Assembly (NCBI RefSeq): GCF_900109115.1
Contig: NZ_FNYV01000012.1
Location: forward strand, 1-64,000
DNA from: Micromonospora phaseoli
GTDB taxonomy: Bacteria; Actinomycetota; Actinomycetes; Mycobacteriales; Micromonosporaceae
Direction: 5' to 3'
Length of the DNA stretch: 64,000 nucleotides
The first letter of the stretch is position 1. Every line of letters begins with the position of its first letter. Below are positions 16,478 to 25,309 of the stretch, in pieces. The position numbers and the translations under genes are program-made. Under the pieces are notes generated by a model. It saw only the letters and a list, made by a program, of their open reading frames with translations, did not search any database and was not told the origin of the DNA.

Positions 16478-17512
16478 TCAGCGCGGCGCGGGGACGGCGG
16501 AGGGCTTGGCGGGGGGCTTTTCGGCAGCGGGCGGGTCGGTGGGGGTGGGGCGGGCCTTTCGTCGGGCCCACCAGCGTTCGGCACGGCCGACGACGAGGAA
16601 GGCCATCCCGACGTACGCCCAGCCGACCAACACGTCGATCACGTAGTGCTCGCCGCTGTAGACCAACGTGAAGGTCATCGCCAGCGGGTACGCCAGCAGC
16701 AACGGCCACCAGCGGCGCCGGACGCCGCGCAGGAAGAACAGCACCACGAAGAGCGCGAAGGCGGTGTGCAGTGACGGCATCGCGGCCACCGGGTTCGAGG
16801 CCAACTGCCCGGCGTTGAGCAGGTTGCCGGCGCCGTGCATGCCGAACGCCTTCCAGCCCCGGGTGGAGATCCGCGCGACCTCCTCGATCAGGCCGTTCTG
16901 CGCCGCCCACCACGGCGGCGCGGCCGGGTACAGGAAGTAGGTGACCAGGCCGGTGGCGCAGAGGAACGCCCACCGCCGCATGAACGCCGCCCACCGGCTG
17001 CGCTCGCGCATCCAGAGCACCGCGGCGGCGGCCAGCGCGGCCACGAAGTGCGAGAAGTACACCCAGCTGACGAGGACGTCCCACCACCGCACCTCGGGGT
17101 GGTAGAGGTGCTGCTGGAGCCAGACCGTGGGCACCTGGCCGTCCATCGCCCAGCCGAACATCAGCCGGTCCGCGAGGATCAGCTCGTAGGCGTGCGGGAC
17201 CGTTCCGTCGTGGTAGGCGAAGCCACGGGAGAGGTTGTAGGCGACCAGCAGCAGCACCACCGGCACCCAGTCCCGGGCGAAGCGCAGGTGGCTGCGCCAC
17301 GGCCGCGCGGAGTTCCAGGCGATGGTGCCGGCCCAGATCCAGAAGAACGCGTAGACCGGGTCGGTGGGCAGGCCGATGACGAGCCAACCCGCGACGAAGG
17401 CGACACCCCACACCGACATGGCGATCACCCGACGACGACCGCCGTCGGGTGTGGCGGTCGGCTCGGTCGGGGCCGGGGGCTGGGGGTCGGTCATGGCAGA
17501 CATCGCGGACAA
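16478..17512 (-). CDS. PAP2-family phosphatase/inositolphosphotransferase-like membrane protein
   Basis: A 344-residue integral membrane protein with about six hydrophobic segments. The C-terminal half has PAP2 phosphatase motifs PSLHTAFALFV and SGEHYVIDVLVGW, and an acid-phosphatase His-Asp arrangement. The overall layout, including the AYHDGTVPHAYE segment, resembles Aur1/inositol phosphorylceramide synthase-like PAP2 proteins of actinobacteria that act on phosphatidylinositol-type or prenyl phosphate lipids. A basic, Pro-rich tail (residues about 318-344) is cytoplasmic. The start could be 17512 or 17494; neither has a clear Shine-Dalgarno sequence. Confidence 0.85.
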   Translation of the reverse strand: MSAMSAMTDPQPPAPTEPTATPDGGRRRVIAMSVWGVAFVAGWLVIGLPTDPVYAFFWIWAGTIAWNSARPWRSHLRFARDWVPVVLLLVAYNLSRGFAYHDGTVPHAYELILADRLMFGWAMDGQVPTVWLQQHLYHPEVRWWDVLVSWVYFSHFVAALAAAAVLWMRERSRWAAFMRRWAFLCATGLVTYFLYPAAPPWWAAQNGLIEEVARISTRGWKAFGMHGAGNLLNAGQLASNPVAAMPSLHTAFALFVVLFFLRGVRRRWWPLLLAYPLAMTFTLVYSGEHYVIDVLVGWAYVGMAFLVVGRAERWWARRKARPTPTDPPAAEKPPAKPSAVPAPR

Positions 17513-17535
17513 GGTTAACGGCGCATCAGGACCAT

Positions 17536-17589
17536 GGAAGGAAGGGCCCCTTCTTAACGCCTCGCGTATAGGAAGGGCCCCTTCTTAAC
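17536..17589. repeat. GGGGCCCC dispersed repeat, copy B
   Basis: Two near-identical halves, each with GGAAGGGCCCCTTCTTAAC, are separated by a short GCCTCGCGTATA linker. It lies in the divergent gap between the PAP2 gene and the thioesterase gene, about 45 bp before the latter's start codon. It is the most regular of the four copies in the window and the only one that is not next to a stop codon. Confidence 0.8.
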
Positions 17590-17634
17590 ACGGCCCGCGT
17601 ACCCCGACCCGATCCGAGCACCTACGCTGTGGCC

Positions 17635-18039
17635 ATGCAGGAGCAGCCGGATCGTGCCCTGACGCCGGGTTTGACCGCCCGGGTCGAGTTGACCGTCACC
17701 GACGCCGACACCGCCCAGGCGGTCGGCTCCGGCGACGTACCGGTGCTCGGCACGCCTCGGGTGGTCGCGCTGGCCGAGGCGGCGACCGTGGCGGCGACCG
17801 CCCAGCACCTGCCCGCCGGGGCGACGACCGTGGGCAGCCGGGTCGAGCTGGACCACCGGGCCGCCACGCCGGTCGGCCGGACGGTCGCGGCACAGGCCCG
17901 GTTGACCACCGTCGACCGGCGCCGGCTGGTGTTCGAGATCACCGTCACCGAGGGCGGGCAGACCGTGGCCGAGGGCCGGGTGGAGCGGGTCCTGGTCGAC
18001 CGGCACCGGTTCGTCGAACGTGCCGGCCAGCCGTCATGA
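17635..18039 (+). CDS. Hotdog-fold thioesterase (FlK-like)
   Basis: A 134-residue protein with the order of FlK-like acyl-CoA thioesterases: LGTPRVVALAEAATVAAT contains the Thr/Glu pair and SRVELDHRAATPVG contains the histidine that, by family precedent, form the catalytic triad. The fluoroacetyl-CoA specificity of FlK cannot be inferred; a general acyl-CoA hydrolase is likelier. ATG at 17635 is chosen over GTG at 17629 because TACGCT ends 6 nt upstream, the leaderless spacing. It overlaps the downstream MBL gene (ATGA). Confidence 0.83.
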   Translation: MQEQPDRALTPGLTARVELTVTDADTAQAVGSGDVPVLGTPRVVALAEAATVAATAQHLPAGATTVGSRVELDHRAATPVGRTVAAQARLTTVDRRRLVFEITVTEGGQTVAEGRVERVLVDRHRFVERAGQPS

Positions 18040-18866
18040 CCGCCCGTTTCGTCGAGGTCGCCGACCGGGTGCTCGTGCTGCGCGAGCCGCTGCTCGCGGT
18101 CAACGTCACACTGGTGCTGGGCGACGGCGCGGCGCTGCTGGTCGACACGCTCTCCACCGCCGGACAGGCCGCCGAGCTGGCCACCGCCGTGCGCGCGGTC
18201 ACCGGCGATCCGCTGACACTGGTGAACACCCACCACCATTTCGACCACTGCTTCGGCAACGCCACGCTCGCCGGTGACCCGCCCCGCCCGATCTGGGCGC
18301 ACGAGCTGGCCGCCGCAGCGATCCGCGACGAGCCCGACCGGCTACGCCGGGAGGCGTACGCGGAGCTGCACGACGGTCATCCGGAACTCGCCGCCGAGCT
18401 GGCCGAGACCGCCCTGCTCGCACCCACCCACACCGTGCACAGCGAGGCCACCCTCGACGTCGGTGGCCGGCGGGTGGTGCTGCGCCACCCGGGCCGGGGC
18501 CACACCGACGCCGATCTCGTGGTGCAGATTCCCGACGCCGACCTGCTGGTCGCCGGTGATCTGGTCGAGCAGGCCGGCCCGCCGGCGTTCGAGGATTCCT
18601 TTCCGTTGCAGTGGCCCGACGCGCTCGCCGAGCTGCTGCGGTGGACCACTCCGGCGACCGTGGTGGTACCCGGGCACGGTGAGCCGGTCGACGCGGAGTT
18701 CGTCCGGGCGCAGCACGGCCAACTGGTCGAGCTGGCCTGGCTGATCCGGGCCGGGCACACCGCCAGCGCCCCACCGGAGCGGGTCGCCGCGGACGCCCCG
18801 TTCCCGGCCCGCCACGCACTCGCCGCCGCCCGTCGCGGCTTCGCCGAACTGGACGGCACCGCCTGA
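18036..18866 (+). CDS. Metallo-beta-lactamase fold hydrolase
   Basis: A 276-residue MBL-fold protein. The metal motif reads NTHHHFDHCFGN (HxHxDH variant, His-His-Phe-Asp-His), with the further ligands in RHPGRGHTDADL, LVAGDLVEQAGPP and VVPGHGEPVD. The last of these is typical of the glyoxalase II/quinoprotein relay-like branch. It probably hydrolyses a thioester or ester. Its start overlaps the thioesterase stop codon, so the two hydrolases are co-expressed and may act in the same acyl-CoA route (inference). Confidence 0.87.
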   Translation: MTARFVEVADRVLVLREPLLAVNVTLVLGDGAALLVDTLSTAGQAAELATAVRAVTGDPLTLVNTHHHFDHCFGNATLAGDPPRPIWAHELAAAAIRDEPDRLRREAYAELHDGHPELAAELAETALLAPTHTVHSEATLDVGGRRVVLRHPGRGHTDADLVVQIPDADLLVAGDLVEQAGPPAFEDSFPLQWPDALAELLRWTTPATVVVPGHGEPVDAEFVRAQHGQLVELAWLIRAGHTASAPPERVAADAPFPARHALAAARRGFAELDGTA

Positions 18867-18882
18867 GCGGATGCCGTGGTCG

Positions 18883-19818
18883 TCAGCCGCTGAAGCGCTG
18901 GAGCACCTCGGCGCGGGTGGGCATGGCAACCGCACCGCCGGGGCGCTCACAGACCAGCCCGGCGACCCGCAAGGCGAAGGCGACCCGGTCGGTCCAGCCG
19001 GCCGGTTCCAGCGGCTCACCGCCGGTCAGCAGGTCGGCGACGAGCGCCGCCATCACCGAGTCGCCCGCGCCGGTGGCGTCGACCGCGTCGACCGTCGGGG
19101 CCGGTACGCGTACCGGATCGGCTCCGGCGGCGGCGACCAGCGCACCGGCGGCGCCCAGGGTGACCACGACGGTGGCCGCGCCCAGCTCCCGTAGGTACGC
19201 CGCCACCGACTCGACCGGCTCACCGGGGTAGAGCAGCTCCGCATCGGCGGTGCTGAGCTTCACCAGGTGCGCCCCGGCGGCGAACTCGGCGACCACCGCA
19301 CGCAGCTCGGCCAGCGCCTGCGGGCCGTCCAGCAGCCGGGGGCGGACGTTGGGATCGAAGACCCGCAGGCCACGCGTCAGGGACCAGGCCCTCCGGGCGG
19401 CGGCCAAGGTTACCGGCGCCAGCAGCACGATCGAGCCGCAGTAGACCACGTCCGCGTCATCGACCAACGACACGTCGACCTGGTCGGGGTTGAGCAGTGA
19501 GTAGGAGGGCGGATCGCCGTAGAAGCGGAAGTCCGGCTCCGCCCCGGCGAAGGTCGCCACAGCCAACGTCGTCGGTGCCGCCGCGGTCACCACCCCGGCC
19601 AACCCCACCTGCTCGGCGGTGAGAAAGGCGCGGATCCGGTCGGCCAGCACGTCGTCACCGAGCGACCCGACGAACTGCACCGCCCCACCGAGCCGGGCGA
19701 TCCCGACGGCGACGTTCAGCGGGCCACCACCGATTGCCTGCCGGTAGACCGGCGCACCGGCACACTCGGTGTCCAGCAGGTCGACGAGCGCCTCGCCGAG
19801 CACCACCGCGTATCCCAT
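18883..19818 (-). CDS. PfkB-family carbohydrate kinase (fructokinase-like)
   Basis: A 311-residue ribokinase-family sugar kinase. Signature 1 is GGPLNVAVGIARLGG near residue 36 and signature 2 is DATGAGDSVMAALVA near residue 257, with the catalytic aspartate. Substrate-binding sequence GEALVDLLD and KLSTADAELLYPGEP fit fructokinase-like members, but the sugar is not certain. The start at 19818 has a GGAAGGA box 7 nt upstream; a 335-residue frame from 19890 would add an unrelated leader. It is convergent with the MBL gene. Confidence 0.9.
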   Translation of the reverse strand: MGYAVVLGEALVDLLDTECAGAPVYRQAIGGGPLNVAVGIARLGGAVQFVGSLGDDVLADRIRAFLTAEQVGLAGVVTAAAPTTLAVATFAGAEPDFRFYGDPPSYSLLNPDQVDVSLVDDADVVYCGSIVLLAPVTLAAARRAWSLTRGLRVFDPNVRPRLLDGPQALAELRAVVAEFAAGAHLVKLSTADAELLYPGEPVESVAAYLRELGAATVVVTLGAAGALVAAAGADPVRVPAPTVDAVDATGAGDSVMAALVADLLTGGEPLEPAGWTDRVAFALRVAGLVCERPGGAVAMPTRAEVLQRFSG

Positions 19819-20216
19819 CGTCAGGTCCTTCCGTCGGCGTCCGTGTTGCCCAGGCTGGCACAGCGGTACGGGCCGGGGCGTGGAAGCCACCGTATTGGCG
19901 GGCCGAGGCCGACCCGACGCCGGGGCCGACCAGACGCATCGAGAGATAGCTATTGCGTCGACGCGCCTGACATGCTGGGATGGTGATGCCGGGTGGTGCG
20001 GGGCTGCGCGCCACCGGCGCCGGGTTCACATCACGCGAGGGCATTCACACGCGTCGTCAAATCGCTGGCGGCACCGTGCCGGTCGGGCCATCCGTCCCCG
20101 TCCGCATGTCGCCGCACCGTCGCATTCGCCCTCAGCAGCGAGGCGGCCATTCTCGCCACCTCGCGCATATCGGCGGGGCACACCCACACGATGTGCCCTG
20201 CGAGTCAGGAGAACCC
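19819..20216. other. 398-bp intergenic region, divergent promoter
   Basis: No gene is supported here. A TTGCGT (19953-19958) and a TGGGAT (19976-19981) at 17-bp spacing are a weak candidate plus-strand promoter for the LPMO gene, and ATAGCTAT (19945-19952) is a short perfect palindrome just upstream. I found no good match to the DasR or CebR operator consensus by eye. Confidence 0.4.
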
Positions 20217-21332
20217 GTGCACCGTCCTCGTCTGGCCGCGCTGCTCACCGCGGCCGTCACCCTCGTCGCGGGCGCGGTCGCGTTGACCGCCAACCCCGAC
20301 CCGGCCGCCGCGCACGGCGCGGCGATGACGCCGGGCAGCCGTACCTTCCTCTGCTGGAAGGACGGCCTCTCCCCCACCGGGGAGATCCGGCCGCAGAACC
20401 CGGCCTGTTCGGCCGCGGTCGCCCAGAGCGGCACCAACTCGCTCTACAACTGGTTCAGCGTGCTGCGCTCGGACGCTAATGGTCGGACCACCGGCTTCAT
20501 CCCGGACGGCCAGCTGTGCAGCGGTGGCGCCACCGGCTTCCGCGGGTACGACCTGGCCCGCAACGACTGGCCGTTGACCCACCTGACCGCGGGCCGGTCG
20601 ATCGAGTTCAAGTACAGCAACTGGGCCCACCACCCGGGCACGTTCTACTTCTACGTGACCAGGGACAGCTGGAGCCCGACCCGGGCGCTGGCCTGGAGCG
20701 ACCTGGAGGCGCAGCCGTTCCTGACGGTGACCAACCCGCCGCAGCGCGGCGCGGTCGGCACCAACGACGGCCACTACTACTTCACCGGCAACCTGCCGTC
20801 GAACAAGAGCGGCCGGCACATCATCTACTCCCGGTGGGTCCGCTCGGACAGCCAGGAGAACTTCTTCGGCTGCTCCGACGTGACCTTCGACGGCGGTAAC
20901 GGCGAGGTGACCGGCATCGGCTCGGGCGGTACCACCCCGCCGCCGAACCCCACCACGCCGCCGCCGAACCCCACCACCCCGCCGCCGAACCCGACCACCC
21001 CGCCGCCGAACCCCACCACCCCGCCGCCGGGGAACGCGGGCTGCACGGCCGCCCTCCGGGTGACCAGCAGCTGGTCCGGTGGATTCCAGGCCGAGGTCGA
21101 GATCAGGAACTCCGGCAGCACGCCGTTGAACGGCTGGACCGCGAGTTGGAGCTGGCCCAGTGGTCAGCAGATCAGCCAGGTGTGGAACGCGACGCAGACC
21201 ACGTCCGGTTCGTCGGTGACGGCCCGCAACGTGTCGTACAACGGCACCGTCGGAGCCAACAGCAGTACGACGTTCGGCTTCCTGGCCAGCGGCACCAACG
21301 CAACGCCCACGGTCACCTGCGCCAGTAGCTGA
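20217..21332 (+). CDS. Secreted AA10 lytic polysaccharide monooxygenase with C-terminal CBM2
   Basis: A 371-residue copper monooxygenase that cleaves crystalline cellulose or chitin oxidatively. The signal peptide ends AAA|HGAAM, which leaves His33 as the mature N-terminus, as the histidine brace requires; the second brace histidine is in WAHHPGTFYFY (His138 or His139). ENFFGCSDVTF is the usual C-terminal block of cellulose-active AA10 enzymes. A linker of four TTPPPNP repeats leads to a CBM2 domain with paired cysteines (GCTAALRV to VTCASS) and surface tryptophans (SSWSGG, NGWTASW, QVWNA). The GTG start follows an AGGAG box. It is monocistronic, ending at a strong terminator. Confidence 0.93.
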   Translation: MHRPRLAALLTAAVTLVAGAVALTANPDPAAAHGAAMTPGSRTFLCWKDGLSPTGEIRPQNPACSAAVAQSGTNSLYNWFSVLRSDANGRTTGFIPDGQLCSGGATGFRGYDLARNDWPLTHLTAGRSIEFKYSNWAHHPGTFYFYVTRDSWSPTRALAWSDLEAQPFLTVTNPPQRGAVGTNDGHYYFTGNLPSNKSGRHIIYSRWVRSDSQENFFGCSDVTFDGGNGEVTGIGSGGTTPPPNPTTPPPNPTTPPPNPTTPPPNPTTPPPGNAGCTAALRVTSSWSGGFQAEVEIRNSGSTPLNGWTASWSWPSGQQISQVWNATQTTSGSSVTARNVSYNGTVGANSSTTFGFLASGTNATPTVTCASS

Positions 21333-21345
21333 CCACCAGCACCAC

Positions 21346-21373
21346 GAAGGGGGCCCCACGCGGGGCCCCCTTC
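21346..21373. terminator. Bidirectional terminator between LPMO and asnB
   Basis: GAAGGGGGCCCC-ACGC-GGGGCCCCCTTC is a perfect 12-bp stem with a 4-nt loop. It lies between two convergent genes and can serve both, with TTCTGCTTGT on the plus-strand side. Confidence 0.8.
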
Positions 21374-21391
21374 TGCTTGTCCGCTCGTCCG

Positions 21392-23353
21392 TCAGCGCAC
21401 CATGGAACCTACGACGGGCTTGGTGAGCAGGGCGGACTGGTTGCGCTGGATGCCCGGGTCGAGGGTCTTCGCCACGAAGATGGCGTGCCAGATGCAGAAG
21501 ATCAGCACCGTCCACACCTTGCGGGAGTGGTCGAACTCCTCGCGCTTGTGCTCCTCCAGCAGGCGCAGCGCGTACGACAGGTCGAGCAGGTCGCCCGCGC
21601 CGGAGGTGGTCAGCACGTGCCGGGCCCACTCGTACATCTCACCGCGCAGCCAGACCCGGGTCGGGGTCGGGAAGCCGAGCTTCTTACGGTTGACGATGGC
21701 CGGCGGTACCACGCCCTGCAACGCCTGGCGCATGGCGTACTTGGTGGCGTCGGAGCGCGGCGGCAGCTTCAGCTCGACCGGGATCTTCGCCGCCACCTCG
21801 AACACGTCACGGTCGAGGAAGGGCACCCGCACCTCCAGCGAGTGCGCCATGGAGATCCGGTCGGCCTTGACCAGGATGTCGCCGCGCAGCCAGGTGTACA
21901 GGTCGATGTACTGCATCCTGGTGACGTCGTCCAGTTCGGTGCACTCGGCGTAGATCGGTGCGGTCACGTCGGTGTAGCGCACCGAGGGGTCGTAGCGGCG
22001 CAGCAGGTGCTGCTTCTCCTCCTCGGTGAACATCCGCGCGTTGCCGTAGTAGCGCTCCTCGATCGGGGTGGTGCCGCGTTCCAGGAAGCTCTTGCCCTTG
22101 ACCCCCTGCGGGATCGCCTTGGACACCGCCCGCAGGCCCTTCTGGACCCCGCCGGGCAGCCCGTTGACTCCGCTGAGCGAGAGCGGCTCACGGTAGATCG
22201 TGTACCCGCCGAAGAACTCGTCGGCGCCCTCACCGGAGAGCACCACGGTGACGTGCTCGGCGGCCTTCTTGGCGACGAAGTAGAGCGGCACCAGCGCCGG
22301 GTCGGCGACCGGGTCGTCCAGGTGCCAGACGATCTTCGGCAGCGCGTCGATCATGTCCTGCGGCCCGATCTTGGTCGGGATGGTGGTCACGTCGAGGTGC
22401 CGGGCCGACTCCTGGGCGACGTCGATCTCCGAGTATCCCGGCACGTCGTAGCCGACGGTGAAGGTCAGGATGTTCGGGTTGAACTCGCGGGCCAGCGCCA
22501 CCACCGCGGTGGAGTCGATCCCGCTGGACAGGAAGGACCCGACCGGCACGTCGGAGCGCATGTGCATGCGTACGCTCTCGCGCAGCGTCTCCCGGATCTC
22601 GTGGTAGAGCTTCTGCTCGTCGGAGACCGGAGCCGGCCGGAACACAGGGCGGTACCAGCGCCGCACCTCGATCCGCCCGCCCGGCGTCCAGGTGAGGTAC
22701 TCCCCCGACCCGATCCGGCTGATCCCCTTGTGCAGGGTGCCCGGCTCGGGGACGTACTGCAGGGTCAGGTAGTGGCTGAGGTTCGCGGTGTCGACTCCGG
22801 CGTCCCCGGCGTAGGCGGACTGCGCGAAGGGCAGCAGGGCCTTCTTCTCCGAGGCGAGGTAGAGCCCGTCGGCGGTCTCCAGGTAGTGCAGCGGCTTGAT
22901 GCCGTAGTAGTCGCGCGCGCCGAACGCCCGGCGCTCCTGGCGGTCCCAGATGACGAAGGCGAACATGCCGCGCAGCCGGGTGAGCACCTGCTCGCCCCAG
23001 TAGTGGTAGCCGGCGACGATCACCTCGCCGTCACCGTTTGTGGCGAACCGGGCCCCGTGCTCGCGGATCAGCTCCTCGCGCAGCTCGATGTAGTTGTAGA
23101 TCTCGCCGTTGAAGGTGAGCAGGTAGCGACCGCCGGCGTACGGCAGCGGCTCGTGGCTGAGCGCCACGTCGATGATCGCCAACCGCTTGTGGGCGAACAC
23201 CCCGTCCGCGTACCGGCCGGAGGCGTCCCCGACCACCTCGACGCCGGTCTCGTCCGGGCCGCGATGGTGCAGGCATTCCAACGCCCCGGCGATGTTGTCG
23301 CGGTGGGCGGCGGCATCACCGCGCGCACTGAAGAAAGCCAGGAGTCCGCACAT
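21392..23353 (-). CDS. asnB: Asparagine synthetase (glutamine-hydrolysing)
   Basis: A 653-residue AsnB. Met removal exposes Cys2 (MCGLLAFF), the glutaminase nucleophile, and LTFNGEIYNY, HRGPDETG and GDGEVIVAGY are typical of the glutaminase domain. The synthetase domain has the PPi-loop VGSFLSSGIDSTAVV and GEGADEFFGGY. It converts aspartate, glutamine and ATP to asparagine. The start at 23353 was chosen so that the nucleophile is N-terminal and because GGAAAG lies 9 nt upstream. No lasso-peptide or other cluster genes flank it, so a housekeeping role is likely. Confidence 0.95.
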   Translation of the reverse strand: MCGLLAFFSARGDAAAHRDNIAGALECLHHRGPDETGVEVVGDASGRYADGVFAHKRLAIIDVALSHEPLPYAGGRYLLTFNGEIYNYIELREELIREHGARFATNGDGEVIVAGYHYWGEQVLTRLRGMFAFVIWDRQERRAFGARDYYGIKPLHYLETADGLYLASEKKALLPFAQSAYAGDAGVDTANLSHYLTLQYVPEPGTLHKGISRIGSGEYLTWTPGGRIEVRRWYRPVFRPAPVSDEQKLYHEIRETLRESVRMHMRSDVPVGSFLSSGIDSTAVVALAREFNPNILTFTVGYDVPGYSEIDVAQESARHLDVTTIPTKIGPQDMIDALPKIVWHLDDPVADPALVPLYFVAKKAAEHVTVVLSGEGADEFFGGYTIYREPLSLSGVNGLPGGVQKGLRAVSKAIPQGVKGKSFLERGTTPIEERYYGNARMFTEEEKQHLLRRYDPSVRYTDVTAPIYAECTELDDVTRMQYIDLYTWLRGDILVKADRISMAHSLEVRVPFLDRDVFEVAAKIPVELKLPPRSDATKYAMRQALQGVVPPAIVNRKKLGFPTPTRVWLRGEMYEWARHVLTTSGAGDLLDLSYALRLLEEHKREEFDHSRKVWTVLIFCIWHAIFVAKTLDPGIQRNQSALLTKPVVGSMVR

Positions 23354-23487
23354 GGTCGTCATCTTTCCACGCGTCCGGATCGGGCGTCGCGGCACTGCCG
23401 GCCTCATCGCGGCGGTAACCGCCGGCTCGACCCGAGGCCGCTTCGCGGTACCGTCGGGATCAGCAATGAGGCGAAGGGAGCGGGGCC

Positions 23488-24969
23488 ATGACCGAGGAAC
23501 GCGCCGACGGAAAGCCGGCCGACGGCACCGAGTCACACGACCCGGACTTCCCACCGGCGTTCCTGTCTTTCATGCGGCAGGGCTGGCGGGACAGCACCCT
23601 GCCGGTCGGACCGCGACCGGAGGTGCCGAACTACGCCAAGCGCCGGGCCGCCCTCTCGGCGGCCTTCCCGGGCGAGACGCTGGTGATCCCCACCGGCGGG
23701 GAGAAGGTGCGCGCCAACGACACCGAGTACCGGTTCCGCCCGGGCAGCGACTTCGCGTACCTGACCGGGGACTACGACCCGGACAGCGTCCTGGTGCTGC
23801 GGCCCACCGGCTCGGGGCACGACGCCACCCTGTACATGCGGCCCCGCTCGTCGCGGGAGACCGACGAGTTCTTCCGCAGCCGCCACGGCGAGCTGTGGGT
23901 GGGGCGGCGGCACACCCTGCCGGAGAAGTCGACCGAGTTGGGTCTGCCCACGGCGGACCTGACCGAGTTGGAGACGGCGTTGGCCGACCTGGCTCCCGGG
24001 CGTACCCGGGTGCTGCGCGGGTTCGACGCCCGGGTGGACGCGGCCGTCCGGCCCTGGGACGGGCCCCGCGAGGAGGGCCAGCCGGCCCGCGACCGCGAGC
24101 TGGCGATCGCCGTCTCGGAGCTGAAGCTGGTGAAGGACGAGTGGGAGATCGCCCAACTCCAGGACGCGGTCGACGCCACGGTGCGCGGATTCGAGGACGT
24201 GGCCCGGGTGTTGCCGGCCGACCGGGGTGTCTCGGAGCGGCTGTTGGAGGGGATCTTCGCGCTGCGCGCGCGGCACGACGGCAACGACGTCGGCTACGGC
24301 TCGATCGTGGGTGCCGGCGAGCACGCCACGATCCTGCACTGGGTGCACAATCACGGCGTCACCCGGCCGGGTGAGCTGCTGCTGATGGACATGGGCGTGG
24401 AGGGACGCCACCTCTACACCGCGGACGTGACCCGGGTGTTGCCGGTCGACGGGCGGTTCACCCCGTTGCAGCGCCAGGTCTACGACGTCGTGTACGCCTC
24501 ACAGCAGGCCGGTATCGACGTCATCAAGCCGGGCGTGAAGTTCCGCGACGTGCACCTGACCTGCATGCGGGTGCTCGCCGAAGGGCTCGCCGACCTGGGT
24601 CTGCTGCCGGTGAGCGTGGACGAGGCGATGGACGAGAAGTCGACGGTCTACCGCCGCTGGACGCTGCACGGCTTCGGGCACATGCTCGGCATCGACGTGC
24701 ACGACTGCTCGAACGCCCGCCGGGAGACCTACCGCGACGGAGAGCTGGGCGAGGGGTACGTGCTCACCGTCGAACCGGGGCTGTACTTCCAGCCGGAGGA
24801 CGAGCTGGTCCCCGAGGAGCTGCGCGGCATCGGCATCCGGATCGAGGACGACGTGCTGGTCACCACCGCAGGGGCGGTGAACCTGTCGGCGGGCCTGCCG
24901 CGCCGGGCCGACGAGGTGGAGACCTGGCTGGCCGAGCAGCGCGAGGCCGGGCCGCGGCTGCCTGGCTGA
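23488..24969 (+). CDS. pepP: Xaa-Pro aminopeptidase (M24B family)
   Basis: A 493-residue cytoplasmic aminopeptidase P. The N-terminal domain has YRFRPGSDFAYLTG. The pita-bread catalytic domain has the metal ligands in MDMGVEGRHLYTADVTR (two Asp), HGFGHMLGIDVHD (His), LTVEPGLYF (Glu) and GIRIEDDVLV (Glu), which together bind two metals. It removes N-terminal residues that precede proline. Its start follows a GGAGCGGGG-like box. It is divergent from asnB and is followed by a strong terminator. Confidence 0.94.
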   Translation: MTEERADGKPADGTESHDPDFPPAFLSFMRQGWRDSTLPVGPRPEVPNYAKRRAALSAAFPGETLVIPTGGEKVRANDTEYRFRPGSDFAYLTGDYDPDSVLVLRPTGSGHDATLYMRPRSSRETDEFFRSRHGELWVGRRHTLPEKSTELGLPTADLTELETALADLAPGRTRVLRGFDARVDAAVRPWDGPREEGQPARDRELAIAVSELKLVKDEWEIAQLQDAVDATVRGFEDVARVLPADRGVSERLLEGIFALRARHDGNDVGYGSIVGAGEHATILHWVHNHGVTRPGELLLMDMGVEGRHLYTADVTRVLPVDGRFTPLQRQVYDVVYASQQAGIDVIKPGVKFRDVHLTCMRVLAEGLADLGLLPVSVDEAMDEKSTVYRRWTLHGFGHMLGIDVHDCSNARRETYRDGELGEGYVLTVEPGLYFQPEDELVPEELRGIGIRIEDDVLVTTAGAVNLSAGLPRRADEVETWLAEQREAGPRLPG

Positions 24970-25020
24970 CCTGGGCCCCTGGGCCCTGGGCGACACGGCC
25001 CCTGGACGACACGAACACCG

Positions 25021-25082
25021 GGCGGGTTCCCCGCTGGGAGGCGACGATGCTGTCGCTCCCAGCGGGGGACCCGCCCTCTTTC
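25021..25082 (+). terminator. Rho-independent terminator of pepP
   Basis: GGCGGGTTCCCCGCTGGGAG pairs with CTCCCAGCGGGGGACCCGCC across a 15-nt loop, a stem of about 20 bp with one mismatch, followed by CTCTTTC. It closes the aminopeptidase transcript. Confidence 0.85.
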
Positions 25083-25177
25083 GTCCTGGGGATCAGCGTT
25101 GGCCCTGCTCACCCGCTTTCGGCCCGGCGCCGCGAGATGACGTCCTGACGCCCGATCGGTGGGCAACGCGGGCTTTA

Positions 25178-25248
25178 TTCGGATAAATCCTTCTCGCGAG
25201 GAACATTCTCATACGGTGGTCATCAGAGGGCTGCAACCCGTTTGTAGC
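25178..25248 (+). promoter_or_regulatory. Conserved promoter and 5'-leader hairpin of beta-helix gene 1
   Basis: TTCGGATA (25178-25185), then a 23-bp block that includes GGAACATTCTCATACGGT (25196-25218), then GCTGCAA-CCCGT-TTGTAGC (25230-25248) recur in the same order 62-63 bp before the start codon of the paralogous gene. TACGGT is a possible -10 box. The hairpin uses a G-U pair where the paralog has A-U, which suggests selection for an RNA stem. Confidence 0.65.
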
Positions 25249-25309
25249 TGCTCGCACCGGTTCGTGCGGTGCGATCCAGTCTGGTAGCAGGAAAGGGCGG
25301 AAGGCTCTG

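Noticed and set aside
20935..21030. CRISPR-like short direct repeats
   Set aside because: The 21-bp units encode the TTPPPNP linker of the LPMO in frame and have no spacers.
21392..23353. Lasso-peptide cyclase (asparagine-synthetase-like) in a biosynthetic cluster
   Set aside because: The protein has an intact N-terminal glutaminase with Cys2, and no precursor, leader peptidase or RRE gene is adjacent.
21377..23491. 704-codon open frame on the plus strand opposite asnB
   Set aside because: The minus strand encodes a complete, motif-rich asparagine synthetase; this frame has no start signal and its composition is that of a GC3 shadow.
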